From Bacteroidales bacterium (GTDB taxonomy: Bacteria; Bacteroidota; Bacteroidia; Bacteroidales; P3): a DNA stretch of 5,491 bases. The stretch is taken from contig JAFZEK010000310.1 of assembly GCA_017560705.1 (NCBI GenBank), positions 1 to 5,491 on the forward strand, written 5' to 3'. How positions within the stretch are numbered: position 1 is the stretch's first letter; the number at the start of each line of letters is the position of its first letter. Positions 1 to 5,273 of the stretch are shown here, in pieces. Made by a program: the position numbers and the translations under genes. Under the pieces are notes generated by a model. That model was not told the origin of the DNA. It saw nothing but the letters and a program-made list of their open reading frames with translations, and did not search any database.

Positions 1-196
1 CATCCCCTAAATATTCCAACCTCTCATTGTTCATCTTTACGCCTTTATGCGTCTCTTTCGATTTAGATTTGTGTAGAAAAGCCAACTTGTACAATTCCAC
101 TTTTCGTGGCTTAAAGCCCAAAACATTCGCAAAAAAGCTATAAAACTCTTCGGACTCTTTATTCTTATTTCTATTTAGAAAACTTAATCCAAACAT
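1..196 (-). CDS. rnc: Ribonuclease III, N-terminal fragment (cut by window edge)
   Basis: RNase III cleaves double-stranded RNA in rRNA maturation and mRNA turnover. Only the first 65 codons lie in the window, plus one base of the next; the rest runs off the left edge. The translation starts MFGLSFLNRNK and contains LYKLAFLHKS (about residues 35-44) followed by NNERLEYLGD at 56-65. This is the family signature NERLEFLGD; E58, E61 and D65 correspond to the metal-binding Glu/Glu/Asp of the E. coli enzyme. The ATG lies 5 nt after the stop of the FabF-like gene, so the two are surely co-transcribed. The N-terminal leader of ~30 residues before the endonuclease domain is longer than in E. coli, which I recall as normal for Bacteroidota. 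It was identified from the reverse complement because it is open to the window edge. The dsRNA-binding domain is expected outside the window and cannot be checked. Confidence 0.93.
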   Translation of the reverse strand, partial: MFGLSFLNRNKNKESEEFYSFFANVLGFKPRKVELYKLAFLHKSKSKETHKGVKMNNERLEYLGD

Positions 197-201
197 TTAC
201 T

Positions 202-888
202 TTACATGTTTTTGAAAGTAATACACACTTTATGCTCACCGTATGCCAATGTGCTATCCATTGCGAAAGAACCAGCCTCGCACCCTTGCCCATTGCATAA
301 CAAACCTAGTGAAACATTATCTTTATAGCCTTCAAAATGATTATTTGTTGCAGAAAGATATTCCTTTTCTACAACCAAGCACACAACAAAGGAAGCCGCT
401 TCAGCGGAGCCCTTCAAACTTGTATTGAAAAAATTATATTCTATTGACATTGGATTAGCACACACATCGGCAACATAAGAGGAAAAAACAACAGAGGTCA
501 ACTCTGCACAGCCCGATTTCAGACATTGTGTGTATCCGCTTTTTGAAGTCTTTATATCATCGTCGCCCGAAAGCAGTAATGCTATATTAGCATCTTCAGC
601 TACTTTATACAAACCGAACAAAGCATCATTCATAGCTTCAGCGACCCTCTTTACACCACAAACGGTATTTACATTGCATCCCCAAGTTAGGCGTTTATAA
701 AAACAATCGTCGGAGATGGCTTTTTTTATTTCACGAGGAAGTTCTCTTCTGTTTTGTGGAACATCGAAACGAGTTATCAAGCAAGTCCCACTTACTCCTC
801 CCAACAAATCATCCCAATGACTGAGAGTTGTTTTTCCGATAGGAGTAAGCGAGTCCAAACCTGTCACAACTACTCTTTTCAAATTCAT
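202..888 (-). CDS. FabF-derived short protein lacking the catalytic core (KAS-like, probably inactive)
   Basis: A 228-residue product in the place normally held by fabF (about 415 residues), 18 nt after acpP and 5 nt before rnc. Residues 1-20 are clearly FabF (KRVVVTGL..LTPIG). Residues 21-155 follow the FabF N-terminal half at low identity: WDDLLGGVSG 25-34, LITRFD 37-42, AEAMNDA 83-89, an LLLSGDDD stretch at 104-111 where FabF has its GSGIGG segment, and VVFSSYVADVCANP at 133-146. From about 156 the sequence jumps to the FabF C-terminus: SLKGSAEAA 157-165 for LLGAAGA, LSATNN 178-183 for PPTIN, then AMDSTLAYGEHKVCITFK 209-226 for the final FGFGG..N...FK. The intervening ~180 residues are absent, including the active-site Cys and the HGTSTP His. 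The second catalytic His (GHLLG) is replaced, probably by Thr. The frame is open throughout. Eleven Cys residues is unusually many. It could be a non-enzymatic ACP partner or a decaying gene; a true fabF must then be elsewhere. Homology is confident, function unknown. Confidence 0.8.
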   Translation of the reverse strand: MNLKRVVVTGLDSLTPIGKTTLSHWDDLLGGVSGTCLITRFDVPQNRRELPREIKKAISDDCFYKRLTWGCNVNTVCGVKRVAEAMNDALFGLYKVAEDANIALLLSGDDDIKTSKSGYTQCLKSGCAELTSVVFSSYVADVCANPMSIEYNFFNTSLKGSAEAASFVVCLVVEKEYLSATNNHFEGYKDNVSLGLLCNGQGCEAGSFAMDSTLAYGEHKVCITFKNM

Positions 889-906
889 AAGAGAACGTGA
901 AATAAA

Positions 907-1143
907 TTATTTAGTTGCATTTTCAATGTAAGCAATTGCATCACCAACTGTAGCTATTTTTTCAGCTTGATCATCTGGAATTTGAACATCAAATTCTTTT
1001 TCAAGTTCCATAATAAGTTCTACAGTGTCAAGAGAATCAGCTCCTAAATCATTAGTGAAGCTTGCTTCTGGAGTTACTTCTTTTTCATCAACTCCTAGCT
1101 TATCAACTATGATAGCTATAACTTTGTTTGTAATTTCAGACAT
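907..1143 (-). CDS. acpP: Acyl carrier protein
   Basis: A 78-residue acidic four-helix carrier protein of standard length. It holds growing acyl chains on a 4'-phosphopantetheine arm in cytoplasmic type II fatty acid synthesis. The attachment site is Ser37 in [10 protein letters not shown] (34-43), an exact match to the family signature. Helix I (residues 2-16), the acidic recognition helix after Ser37 ([11 protein letters not shown] 41-51) and the [16 protein letters not shown] segment (55-70) are all present. It starts with MSEI, the usual beginning. It is the first gene of a minus-strand operon with the FabF-like gene and rnc, and divergent from purN. There is no Shine-Dalgarno motif before the ATG, as expected in Bacteroidota. 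A weak -7-like element lies about 30 nt upstream. Nothing is odd in the protein itself, which makes the degenerate state of its neighbour more striking. Confidence 0.97.
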   Translation of the reverse strand: MSEITNKVIAIIVDKLGVDEKEVTPEASFTNDLGADSLDTVELIMELEKEFDVQIPDDQAEKIATVGDAIAYIENATK

Positions 1144-1172
1144 GTTTCTAAAATTTTGAGTTTAATAATTTG

Positions 1173-1180
1173 CAAAGTAA
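1173..1180 (-). promoter_or_regulatory. Possible -7 element for the acpP operon
   Basis: Read on the minus strand this is TTACTTTG, followed by CA. It differs from the Bacteroidota -7 consensus TAnnTTTG only at the second base. Transcription would start around 1165-1168, leaving a leader of roughly 25 nt before the acpP ATG, which is plausible. No TTTG-type -33 box is found at the usual distance; the nearest TTG (1211-1213) is about 30 nt away. The call rests on position and one partial motif. Confidence 0.35.
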
Positions 1181-1367
1181 CGAAAAAAAAACCACATAAA
1201 CGACACTTTTCAACACTTTTCTCCACCTTTATAGTTTAAAGAAATGATAAACAAATGTTTATAGATTACATTTTTTCTTTATCACGTTTAGTTTTACAAA
1301 CACTTGTATATCAAGACTTAGAAGTCAAGCAAAAAGCTTATCTAATTATAATACAATAAGATAGAAA

Positions 1368-1389
1368 AAGAGCGATTTTTCTCGCTTTT
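1368..1389. repeat. Inverted repeat forming a hairpin upstream of the purN promoter
   Basis: AGCGA (1371-1375) and TCGCT (1382-1386) are perfect inverted arms around a 6-nt T-rich loop. The pairing extends outward through one G-T pair into AAA/TTT, giving about a 9-bp stem. Both outer flanks are A- or T-rich, so on either strand it resembles a weak terminator hairpin followed by T residues. It lies in the -20 to -50 zone of the candidate purN promoter, so it could instead be a protein-binding operator. No transcript entering from either side is evident, which weakens the terminator reading. Confidence 0.4.
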
Positions 1390-1404
1390 TCCAAATAAAA
1401 ATCT

Positions 1405-1412
1405 TATTTTTG
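1405..1412 (+). promoter_or_regulatory. Candidate -7 promoter element for purN
   Basis: TATTTTTG is an exact match to the Bacteroidota sigma(ABfr) -7 consensus TAnnTTTG, and it is followed by CA as is common. A start near 1418 would give purN a leader of about 130 nt. The -33 position has only T-rich sequence (around 1382-1392) and no TTTG, so the upstream box is weak. In AT-rich DNA such an 8-mer can occur by chance. It is supported mainly by being the only exact match in the right orientation in this region. Confidence 0.45.
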
Positions 1413-1550
1413 CACTGTTTTTGCTTGTATTTGTTCATCTGAGCAACAAATTAAGCATAAGCAACTATAAACAAACAACTTACAGCTACACACATAGCTA
1501 AAACAAAGAAAATACTTTATTAATAATCAAAGAATTAGAAAAATAGAAAG

Positions 1551-2144
1551 ATGGAAAAAGAAATAAATATTGCCATATTAGGTTCAGGAAACGGCTCAAA
1601 TGCTCAAAGAATAGCAGAATATTTCAAAGATAACAGCCAAATAAAAATATCCACAATTATCTCGAACAAAAAGGATGCATACATCATAACCCGAGCTGAA
1701 AACCTGAATATTCCATGTCGTTACTTCAACCGTAACGATTTCTATAATACCGACAACGTATTGAACTATTTAAAAGAAAAAGAAATAGACTACGTTATTT
1801 TGGCAGGTTTTCTTTGGCTTGTGCCCGACAATCTTTTGAAAGCATTCCCTCAAAGAATCATAAACATACATCCTGCCCTACTACCCAATTATGGTGGAAA
1901 GGGAATGTATGGGTCGCACGTGCATGAATCAGTAATAGCCAACAAAGAAAAAGAAAGTGGAATCACAATACATTTTGTAGATGAAAACTACGACCAAGGA
2001 CAAACAATTTTTCAGGCAAAATGCCAAATAAATCCCGATGACACTGCTGATACTTTAGCTCAAAAAATACATCTTTTGGAATACGAATACTTCCCAAAAG
2101 TAATAGAACAAGTTGTTGCAAATCAAAATTTTAACAACAACTAA
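1551..2144 (+). CDS. purN: Phosphoribosylglycinamide formyltransferase (GAR transformylase, 10-formyl-THF dependent)
   Basis: PurN transfers a formyl group from 10-formyltetrahydrofolate to GAR, the third step of de novo purine synthesis in the cytoplasm. The product of 197 residues has near-standard length. Residues 5-17 (INIAILGSGNGSN) form the first strand and phosphate-binding loop for GAR. LAGFLWLVP (84-92) lies in the folate-site region. INIHPALLPNYGGKGMYG (104-121) contains N105 and H107, and NYDQG (146-150) contains D148; together these match the catalytic Asn/His/Asp of E. coli PurN (N106, H108, D144). The ATG is preceded by AGAAAG, only a weak ribosome site, and no other in-frame start is plausible. 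The gene is divergent from acpP, as I recall for Bacteroides. It is followed by 169 nt before the next co-directional gene, so it is probably monocistronic. No truncation or odd residue was seen. Confidence 0.96.
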   Translation: MEKEINIAILGSGNGSNAQRIAEYFKDNSQIKISTIISNKKDAYIITRAENLNIPCRYFNRNDFYNTDNVLNYLKEKEIDYVILAGFLWLVPDNLLKAFPQRIINIHPALLPNYGGKGMYGSHVHESVIANKEKESGITIHFVDENYDQGQTIFQAKCQINPDDTADTLAQKIHLLEYEYFPKVIEQVVANQNFNNN

Positions 2145-2204
2145 TAAAAGGACATACAAGAAGCAGACATTTACTCAGCCAAAAACAATTAGAACAAAAA
2201 CGGA

Positions 2205-2278
2205 TTTGCATGTTATAGTATTTTTTCTTTCGTTCAAAATATTATTATAAAGAAAAAACAGCAAATATACTATGCAAA
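2205..2278. repeat. Long imperfect inverted repeat between purN and the glycosyltransferase gene
   Basis: The outer arms TTTGCAT (2205-2211) and ATGCAAA (2272-2278) pair perfectly. After a 5-nt bulge on the left, AGTAT (2217-2221) pairs with ATACT (2267-2271). Further in, TTTTTTCTTT (2221-2230) is the exact reverse complement of AAAGAAAAAA (2249-2258), around an 18-nt loop. Overall this is a 74-nt nearly all-A/T cruciform or RNA hairpin with about 21 paired positions. It is unlike a standard intrinsic terminator, since there is no GC stem followed by a T tract. Possible roles are 3' end of purN, leader structure of the next operon, or remnant of a small mobile repeat. No target-site duplication is visible at its ends. 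Confidence 0.5.
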
Positions 2279-2313
2279 GCTTCTATTGAAAAATTAGAAC
2301 ACAATATAAGGAT

Positions 2314-3447
2314 ATGAGAATAGGTGTAAACACTCGATTATTTTTAAGCAACAAACTCGACGGCATAGGATGGTTTGGTGTAGAAACAATGAAACGCATT
2401 ACTCGAAACCACCCCGAACATGAATTCTTTTTCTTTTTCGACAGAAAACCAGATCCTGAATTCATTTTCTCTAACAATGTGACACCTATTGTATTAAACC
2501 CTCAAGCTAGACACCCTATATTATGGTTTTTGTTCTTTGAATGTAGCATAACACGAGCCTTAAAAAAACACAACATCGACCTTTTTCTATCTCCCGATGG
2601 CTGGATTTCGCTAAGAACAAAAGTGCCTACACTGACAGTAATCCACGACTTAAACTTTGAGCACTACCCAAATTTTTTGGCAAAATCTCATCAGATGTAT
2701 ATGAAATATTTCTTTCATCGATTTGCACAACATGCCACACGCATTGCTACAGTATCGGAATTTTCGAAACAAGACATTGTGAAAACATACGGCATTGCAC
2801 CTAGCAAAATAGACGTGGTTTTCAATGGTTCTCATTCTAATTATTTTCCATATCCCGAAGAAGTAAAAAGAAGCACACGAGAAAAATACTGCAATGGAAG
2901 TCCGTACTTCATTTTTATTGGCACCATTATTATGAGAAAAAACTTAGCCAACTTGTTTAGAGCTTTCGACATATTCAAAGAAACCGACAAACAAGGAATT
3001 AAGCTCGTTGTCGTTGGGTCAAAAAAATGGTGGAAAGGAGAAATAGAGAATGCCTACAACGATATGAAACATAAAGATGAAGTTATTTTTATGGGAAGAG
3101 TTGCACCCGAAGAATTAGGAAAAATGTTATCCTCTGCATTAGCTCTCACATACGTATCGTTCTTTGAAGGATTTGGCATTCCTATACTAGAAAGTTTTTA
3201 TGCCGAAACACCGGTCATAACGTCAAAAACGACATCAATGCCAGAAGTAGCAGGAGATGCCGCGCTCTTTGCAGATCCTTTTTCCATAGATGAAATAGTG
3301 TCAACTATGAAAGAAATATCCACCAACAAGGAGCTTAGAGAACAACTCGTAGAAAAAGGGAAAATTCAAAGAGAAAAATTCAGTTGGGACCTCAGTGCCG
3401 AAAAACTTTGGAATAGTATTTTAGAAACATCTAAATCAAAAGAATGA
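2314..3447 (+). CDS. Glycosyltransferase, GT4 family (GT-B fold)
   Basis: Retaining nucleotide-sugar transferase of 377 residues, the usual length, expected at the cytoplasmic side of the membrane in polysaccharide or glycoconjugate synthesis. The N-terminal Rossmann half has MRIGVNTRLF (1-10), DGIGWFGVET (16-25) where GT4 enzymes usually have a glycine-rich loop, VIHDLNFEHYP (109-119) and TVSEFSKQDIV (146-156). The C-terminal sugar-nucleotide half has the linker strand FIFIGTIIMRKN (199-210) with conserved R/K, VVVGSKKWW (232-240), the E-x7-E motif FEGFGIPILES (E285, E293) and SMPEVAGDAALFADP (308-322). No signal peptide or TM segment is present. An AAGGAT sequence abuts the ATG, too close to act as a normal ribosome site. 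The stop overlaps the start of the OmpA-family gene by ATGA, so the pair is co-transcribed. Donor and acceptor sugars cannot be told from the sequence. Confidence 0.9.
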   Translation: MRIGVNTRLFLSNKLDGIGWFGVETMKRITRNHPEHEFFFFFDRKPDPEFIFSNNVTPIVLNPQARHPILWFLFFECSITRALKKHNIDLFLSPDGWISLRTKVPTLTVIHDLNFEHYPNFLAKSHQMYMKYFFHRFAQHATRIATVSEFSKQDIVKTYGIAPSKIDVVFNGSHSNYFPYPEEVKRSTREKYCNGSPYFIFIGTIIMRKNLANLFRAFDIFKETDKQGIKLVVVGSKKWWKGEIENAYNDMKHKDEVIFMGRVAPEELGKMLSSALALTYVSFFEGFGIPILESFYAETPVITSKTTSMPEVAGDAALFADPFSIDEIVSTMKEISTNKELREQLVEKGKIQREKFSWDLSAEKLWNSILETSKSKE

Positions 3448-4589
3448 GAAGAAAAATATCTATAGCAGTATTCATTTTAGCATCGTATATAACACTCAAC
3501 AATCAAGCCCAACAACTAGACGAAAATTTAATATACAACCACGACTTTGAATCATATCAAGAGTGTCCTCGCAAAATAGATGCATTAGGAGTGCTAACCA
3601 CCGTAGATGCATGGTTTCAACCAACAGATGGCTCTGCAGACTATTTCAATAGTTGCAGCACAAAAGAATGTGGCGTACCCAACAACAAACTAGGAATACA
3701 AGAAGCACATTCCGGCAACGGATACTGCGGAATATACTGCTCAAAAACAGAATATCGAGAATATCTTCAAACTCAATTAAAACAAAAACTAAAAGCTGGA
3801 GAGAAATATAAACTTACATTCCACGTAAGTTTATCTGAATATTCATCAGCAGCCATATCTACAATTGGAGCAGTTTTATCTAATCACCGACTGTTCGACA
3901 CGACAAAGTCCGTACTAATGAAAAAAGAAGAACAAAGGATAAACAAACAAATAAAACAAACAACATCCGTATATTACAAACCTCAAATAGTAAACACCTA
4001 CGAAAGAGTACTTACAAACACAACAAATTGGGACACAATAAGCGGAGAATTTGTAGCACAAGGAGATGAAGAATATCTAACAATAGGGAACTTTTTTCCC
4101 GCCTCGCAATCGAATATCACAGAACTAAGCGATTTAACCTGCCTACTATCTGGTGCCTACTACTACATTGACGATGTATATCTTCACTGTCTTACATGCA
4201 AAGACACGCTACCAATTCTAGAAGATACTACCAAATATCTTATCGGTAAAACATTTGTACTTAAAAACATATTCTTCGAATTTGACAAAAGTAATATCCT
4301 TCAACAATCCTACAACGAACTTCAAAAACTAATAGAGACTTTAAATAATCACCCCGATATGAAGATTGAAATAGGAGGCCACACGGACAGCAAAGGCACA
4401 AAAGAATATAACCAACGACTTTCCGAAAATAGAGCAAAATCTGTAGTAAATTATTTAATCAACAACGGCATAAATGAAAAAAGATTAAAATACAAGGGAT
4501 ACGGTGAATCCATCCCCATCGACGATAATAATACGGAATCTGGTAGAATAAACAACCGCAGAGTAGAATTTAAAATACTATCCATTTAG
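3444..4589 (+). CDS. Exported OmpA-family protein with N-terminal jelly-roll-like domain
   Basis: Product of 381 residues. Residues 1-22 look like a Sec signal peptide: basic MRRK, a hydrophobic IAVFILASYITL core and probable cleavage near NNQA. Residues ~25-250 form the N-terminal domain common in Bacteroidota OmpA-like proteins: NLIYNHDFESYQECP (28-42), a W57/DYFNSC (66-71) region, VPNN..GIQEAHSGNGY (78-94), PQIVN near 180 and YYYIDDVYL (239-247), a typical last strand of a galactose-binding-like sandwich. Cysteines 41, 71, 76, 95, 99, 249 and 252 may form disulfides in the periplasm. The OmpA C-terminal domain (about 272-381) has FFEFDKSNI (277-285), GGHTDSKG (311-318) with D315, and LSENRAKSV with R330. 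This Asp/Arg pair binds meso-diaminopimelate of peptidoglycan. A charged ~30-residue stretch (MKKEEQRINKQIKQ) before PQIVN looks like an insertion. Its start overlaps the glycosyltransferase stop. It probably anchors the outer membrane or a glycan-binding module to the wall. Confidence 0.9.
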   Translation: MRRKISIAVFILASYITLNNQAQQLDENLIYNHDFESYQECPRKIDALGVLTTVDAWFQPTDGSADYFNSCSTKECGVPNNKLGIQEAHSGNGYCGIYCSKTEYREYLQTQLKQKLKAGEKYKLTFHVSLSEYSSAAISTIGAVLSNHRLFDTTKSVLMKKEEQRINKQIKQTTSVYYKPQIVNTYERVLTNTTNWDTISGEFVAQGDEEYLTIGNFFPASQSNITELSDLTCLLSGAYYYIDDVYLHCLTCKDTLPILEDTTKYLIGKTFVLKNIFFEFDKSNILQQSYNELQKLIETLNNHPDMKIEIGGHTDSKGTKEYNQRLSENRAKSVVNYLINNGINEKRLKYKGYGESIPIDDNNTESGRINNRRVEFKILSI

Positions 4590-4595
4590 GACAAG

Positions 4596-5273
4596 TCATT
4601 TCTTATTGCCATTGTTTACAAACTTTTGCATCCTCTCCATTATATAAACTGTAAAAATCGGAAACATCATCATCCCAAAGGCTGCCAATAACACCGATAG
4701 AATTTTCCCTATTGGTGTTGTAGCATTAATATTCGACCCTACAGTCGTTGCATCCATAAAAGCCCACCATATAGCCGAAAAATAATTATCCACACCACTG
4801 TTTACAGGTTTTTCTACTGCATAGAAAATCAAACTTGAAAAATATATAACCGTAACCAAAGATAATAAATATGATATAAAAAGATTCGACATCTTGCTTT
4901 TAGAAAACCAACTTACGACCATCACTAGTGCATATCCTCCTCTAAAAACAGGCATCAAACGCAAGCAATAATAGACATCATTCGGCAAATCCAAATTCAA
5001 GCTTTCTACTATCGATAAATAAGGAATAGAGACTAAAAAGAAAACGAAATGAGTGCAAATATATTTTATTTTATTCTCGGCAGACAATAGTCCTACAAAA
5101 AAATCTAATAAGAATAGCAAACAACTCCCAAATTGCAAGTGAATAAAAGTGGCTAAGAATTTAGTATCTGAAAAATGAAAAATCTCTATAGAAAAAGATA
5201 CTATTATTACCAAACTTCCTAATAACACTAGTACCTGTAACACTCTTTTAAAACGACCAAGGCTTTTAATCAT
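4596..5273 (-). CDS. Six-TM ion channel of the voltage-gated-like (potassium channel) superfamily
   Basis: Inner-membrane protein of 225 residues from the ATG at 5273. An in-frame TTG at 5300 would add nine residues (MNRCSVKKN), but the ATG places the basic MIKSLGRFKR just before the first membrane helix, so I prefer it. Segments: S1 11-33, S2 39-63 with D57, S3 70-90, S4 100-123, S5 129-152, pore helix 163-176, S6 188-212 with AAFGMMMFPIFTVYI. The pore FSAIWWAFMDATTVGSN follows the K+-channel pattern, but the filter is TVGSN (177-181) instead of TVGYG. S4 carries only R105 and R111, and S3 lacks the usual Asp, so voltage gating is doubtful. The short tail (213-225) has no regulatory ligand-binding domain. 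It could be a K+ channel with altered selectivity or a channel for another cation. It converges with the OmpA-family gene, with a 6-nt gap. Confidence 0.85.
   Translation of the reverse strand: MIKSLGRFKRVLQVLVLLGSLVIIVSFSIEIFHFSDTKFLATFIHLQFGSCLLFLLDFFVGLLSAENKIKYICTHFVFFLVSIPYLSIVESLNLDLPNDVYYCLRLMPVFRGGYALVMVVSWFSKSKMSNLFISYLLSLVTVIYFSSLIFYAVEKPVNSGVDNYFSAIWWAFMDATTVGSNINATTPIGKILSVLLAAFGMMMFPIFTVYIMERMQKFVNNGNKK

Larger units (their letters stand above)
1144..1550. other. Divergent intergenic control region between acpP and purN
   Basis: A 407-nt AT-rich stretch without a supportable gene. It must contain the promoter for the acpP operon (leftward) and for purN (rightward). Visible elements are a leftward -7-like box near 1173-1180; an AT-rich stretch at 1240-1370 with small overlapping inverted repeats (CTTAT..ATAAG, TATCT..AGATA); a GC-containing hairpin at 1368-1389; a TAnnTTTG box at 1405-1412; a tandem TAAGCA repeat at 1452-1463; and a small stem-loop at 1484-1499 in the purN leader. 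I see no tRNA, known riboswitch core or small protein here. Confidence 0.8.

Noticed and set aside
243..428. 61-codon + strand ORF opposite the FabF-like gene
   Set aside because: Shadow of the FabF-like gene; no recognisable motif.
202..888. Reading the Cys at residue 77 (NTVCGVKR) as the KAS active site
   Set aside because: The surrounding alignment places this segment at the FabF helix before the first catalytic region (Q-Y-G-I-x-A..QAM.D), not at the ACxSG site; the downstream segment fits the FabF order better this way.
1144..1550. Purine riboswitch in the purN leader
   Set aside because: The three-way junction with its conserved loop sequences could not be found.
2201..2210. GGATTTGC as a promoter for the glycosyltransferase operon
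   Set aside because: It lacks the TA of the -7 consensus and no -33 box is visible; no convincing promoter found in the gap.
2262..2269. TAnnTTTG match on the minus strand (TATATTTG)
   Set aside because: It would drive transcription into the 3' end of purN, with no minus-strand gene there; a chance match in A/T-rich DNA.
2283..2477. 64-codon minus-strand ORF over the start of the glycosyltransferase
   Set aside because: Lies antisense to a well-supported GT4 N-terminus; its lysine run comes from the FFFFF codons of the real gene.
2650..2835. 61-codon minus-strand ORF inside the glycosyltransferase
   Set aside because: Antisense shadow of conserved GT4 motifs (HDLNFEHYP, TVSEFSKQ).
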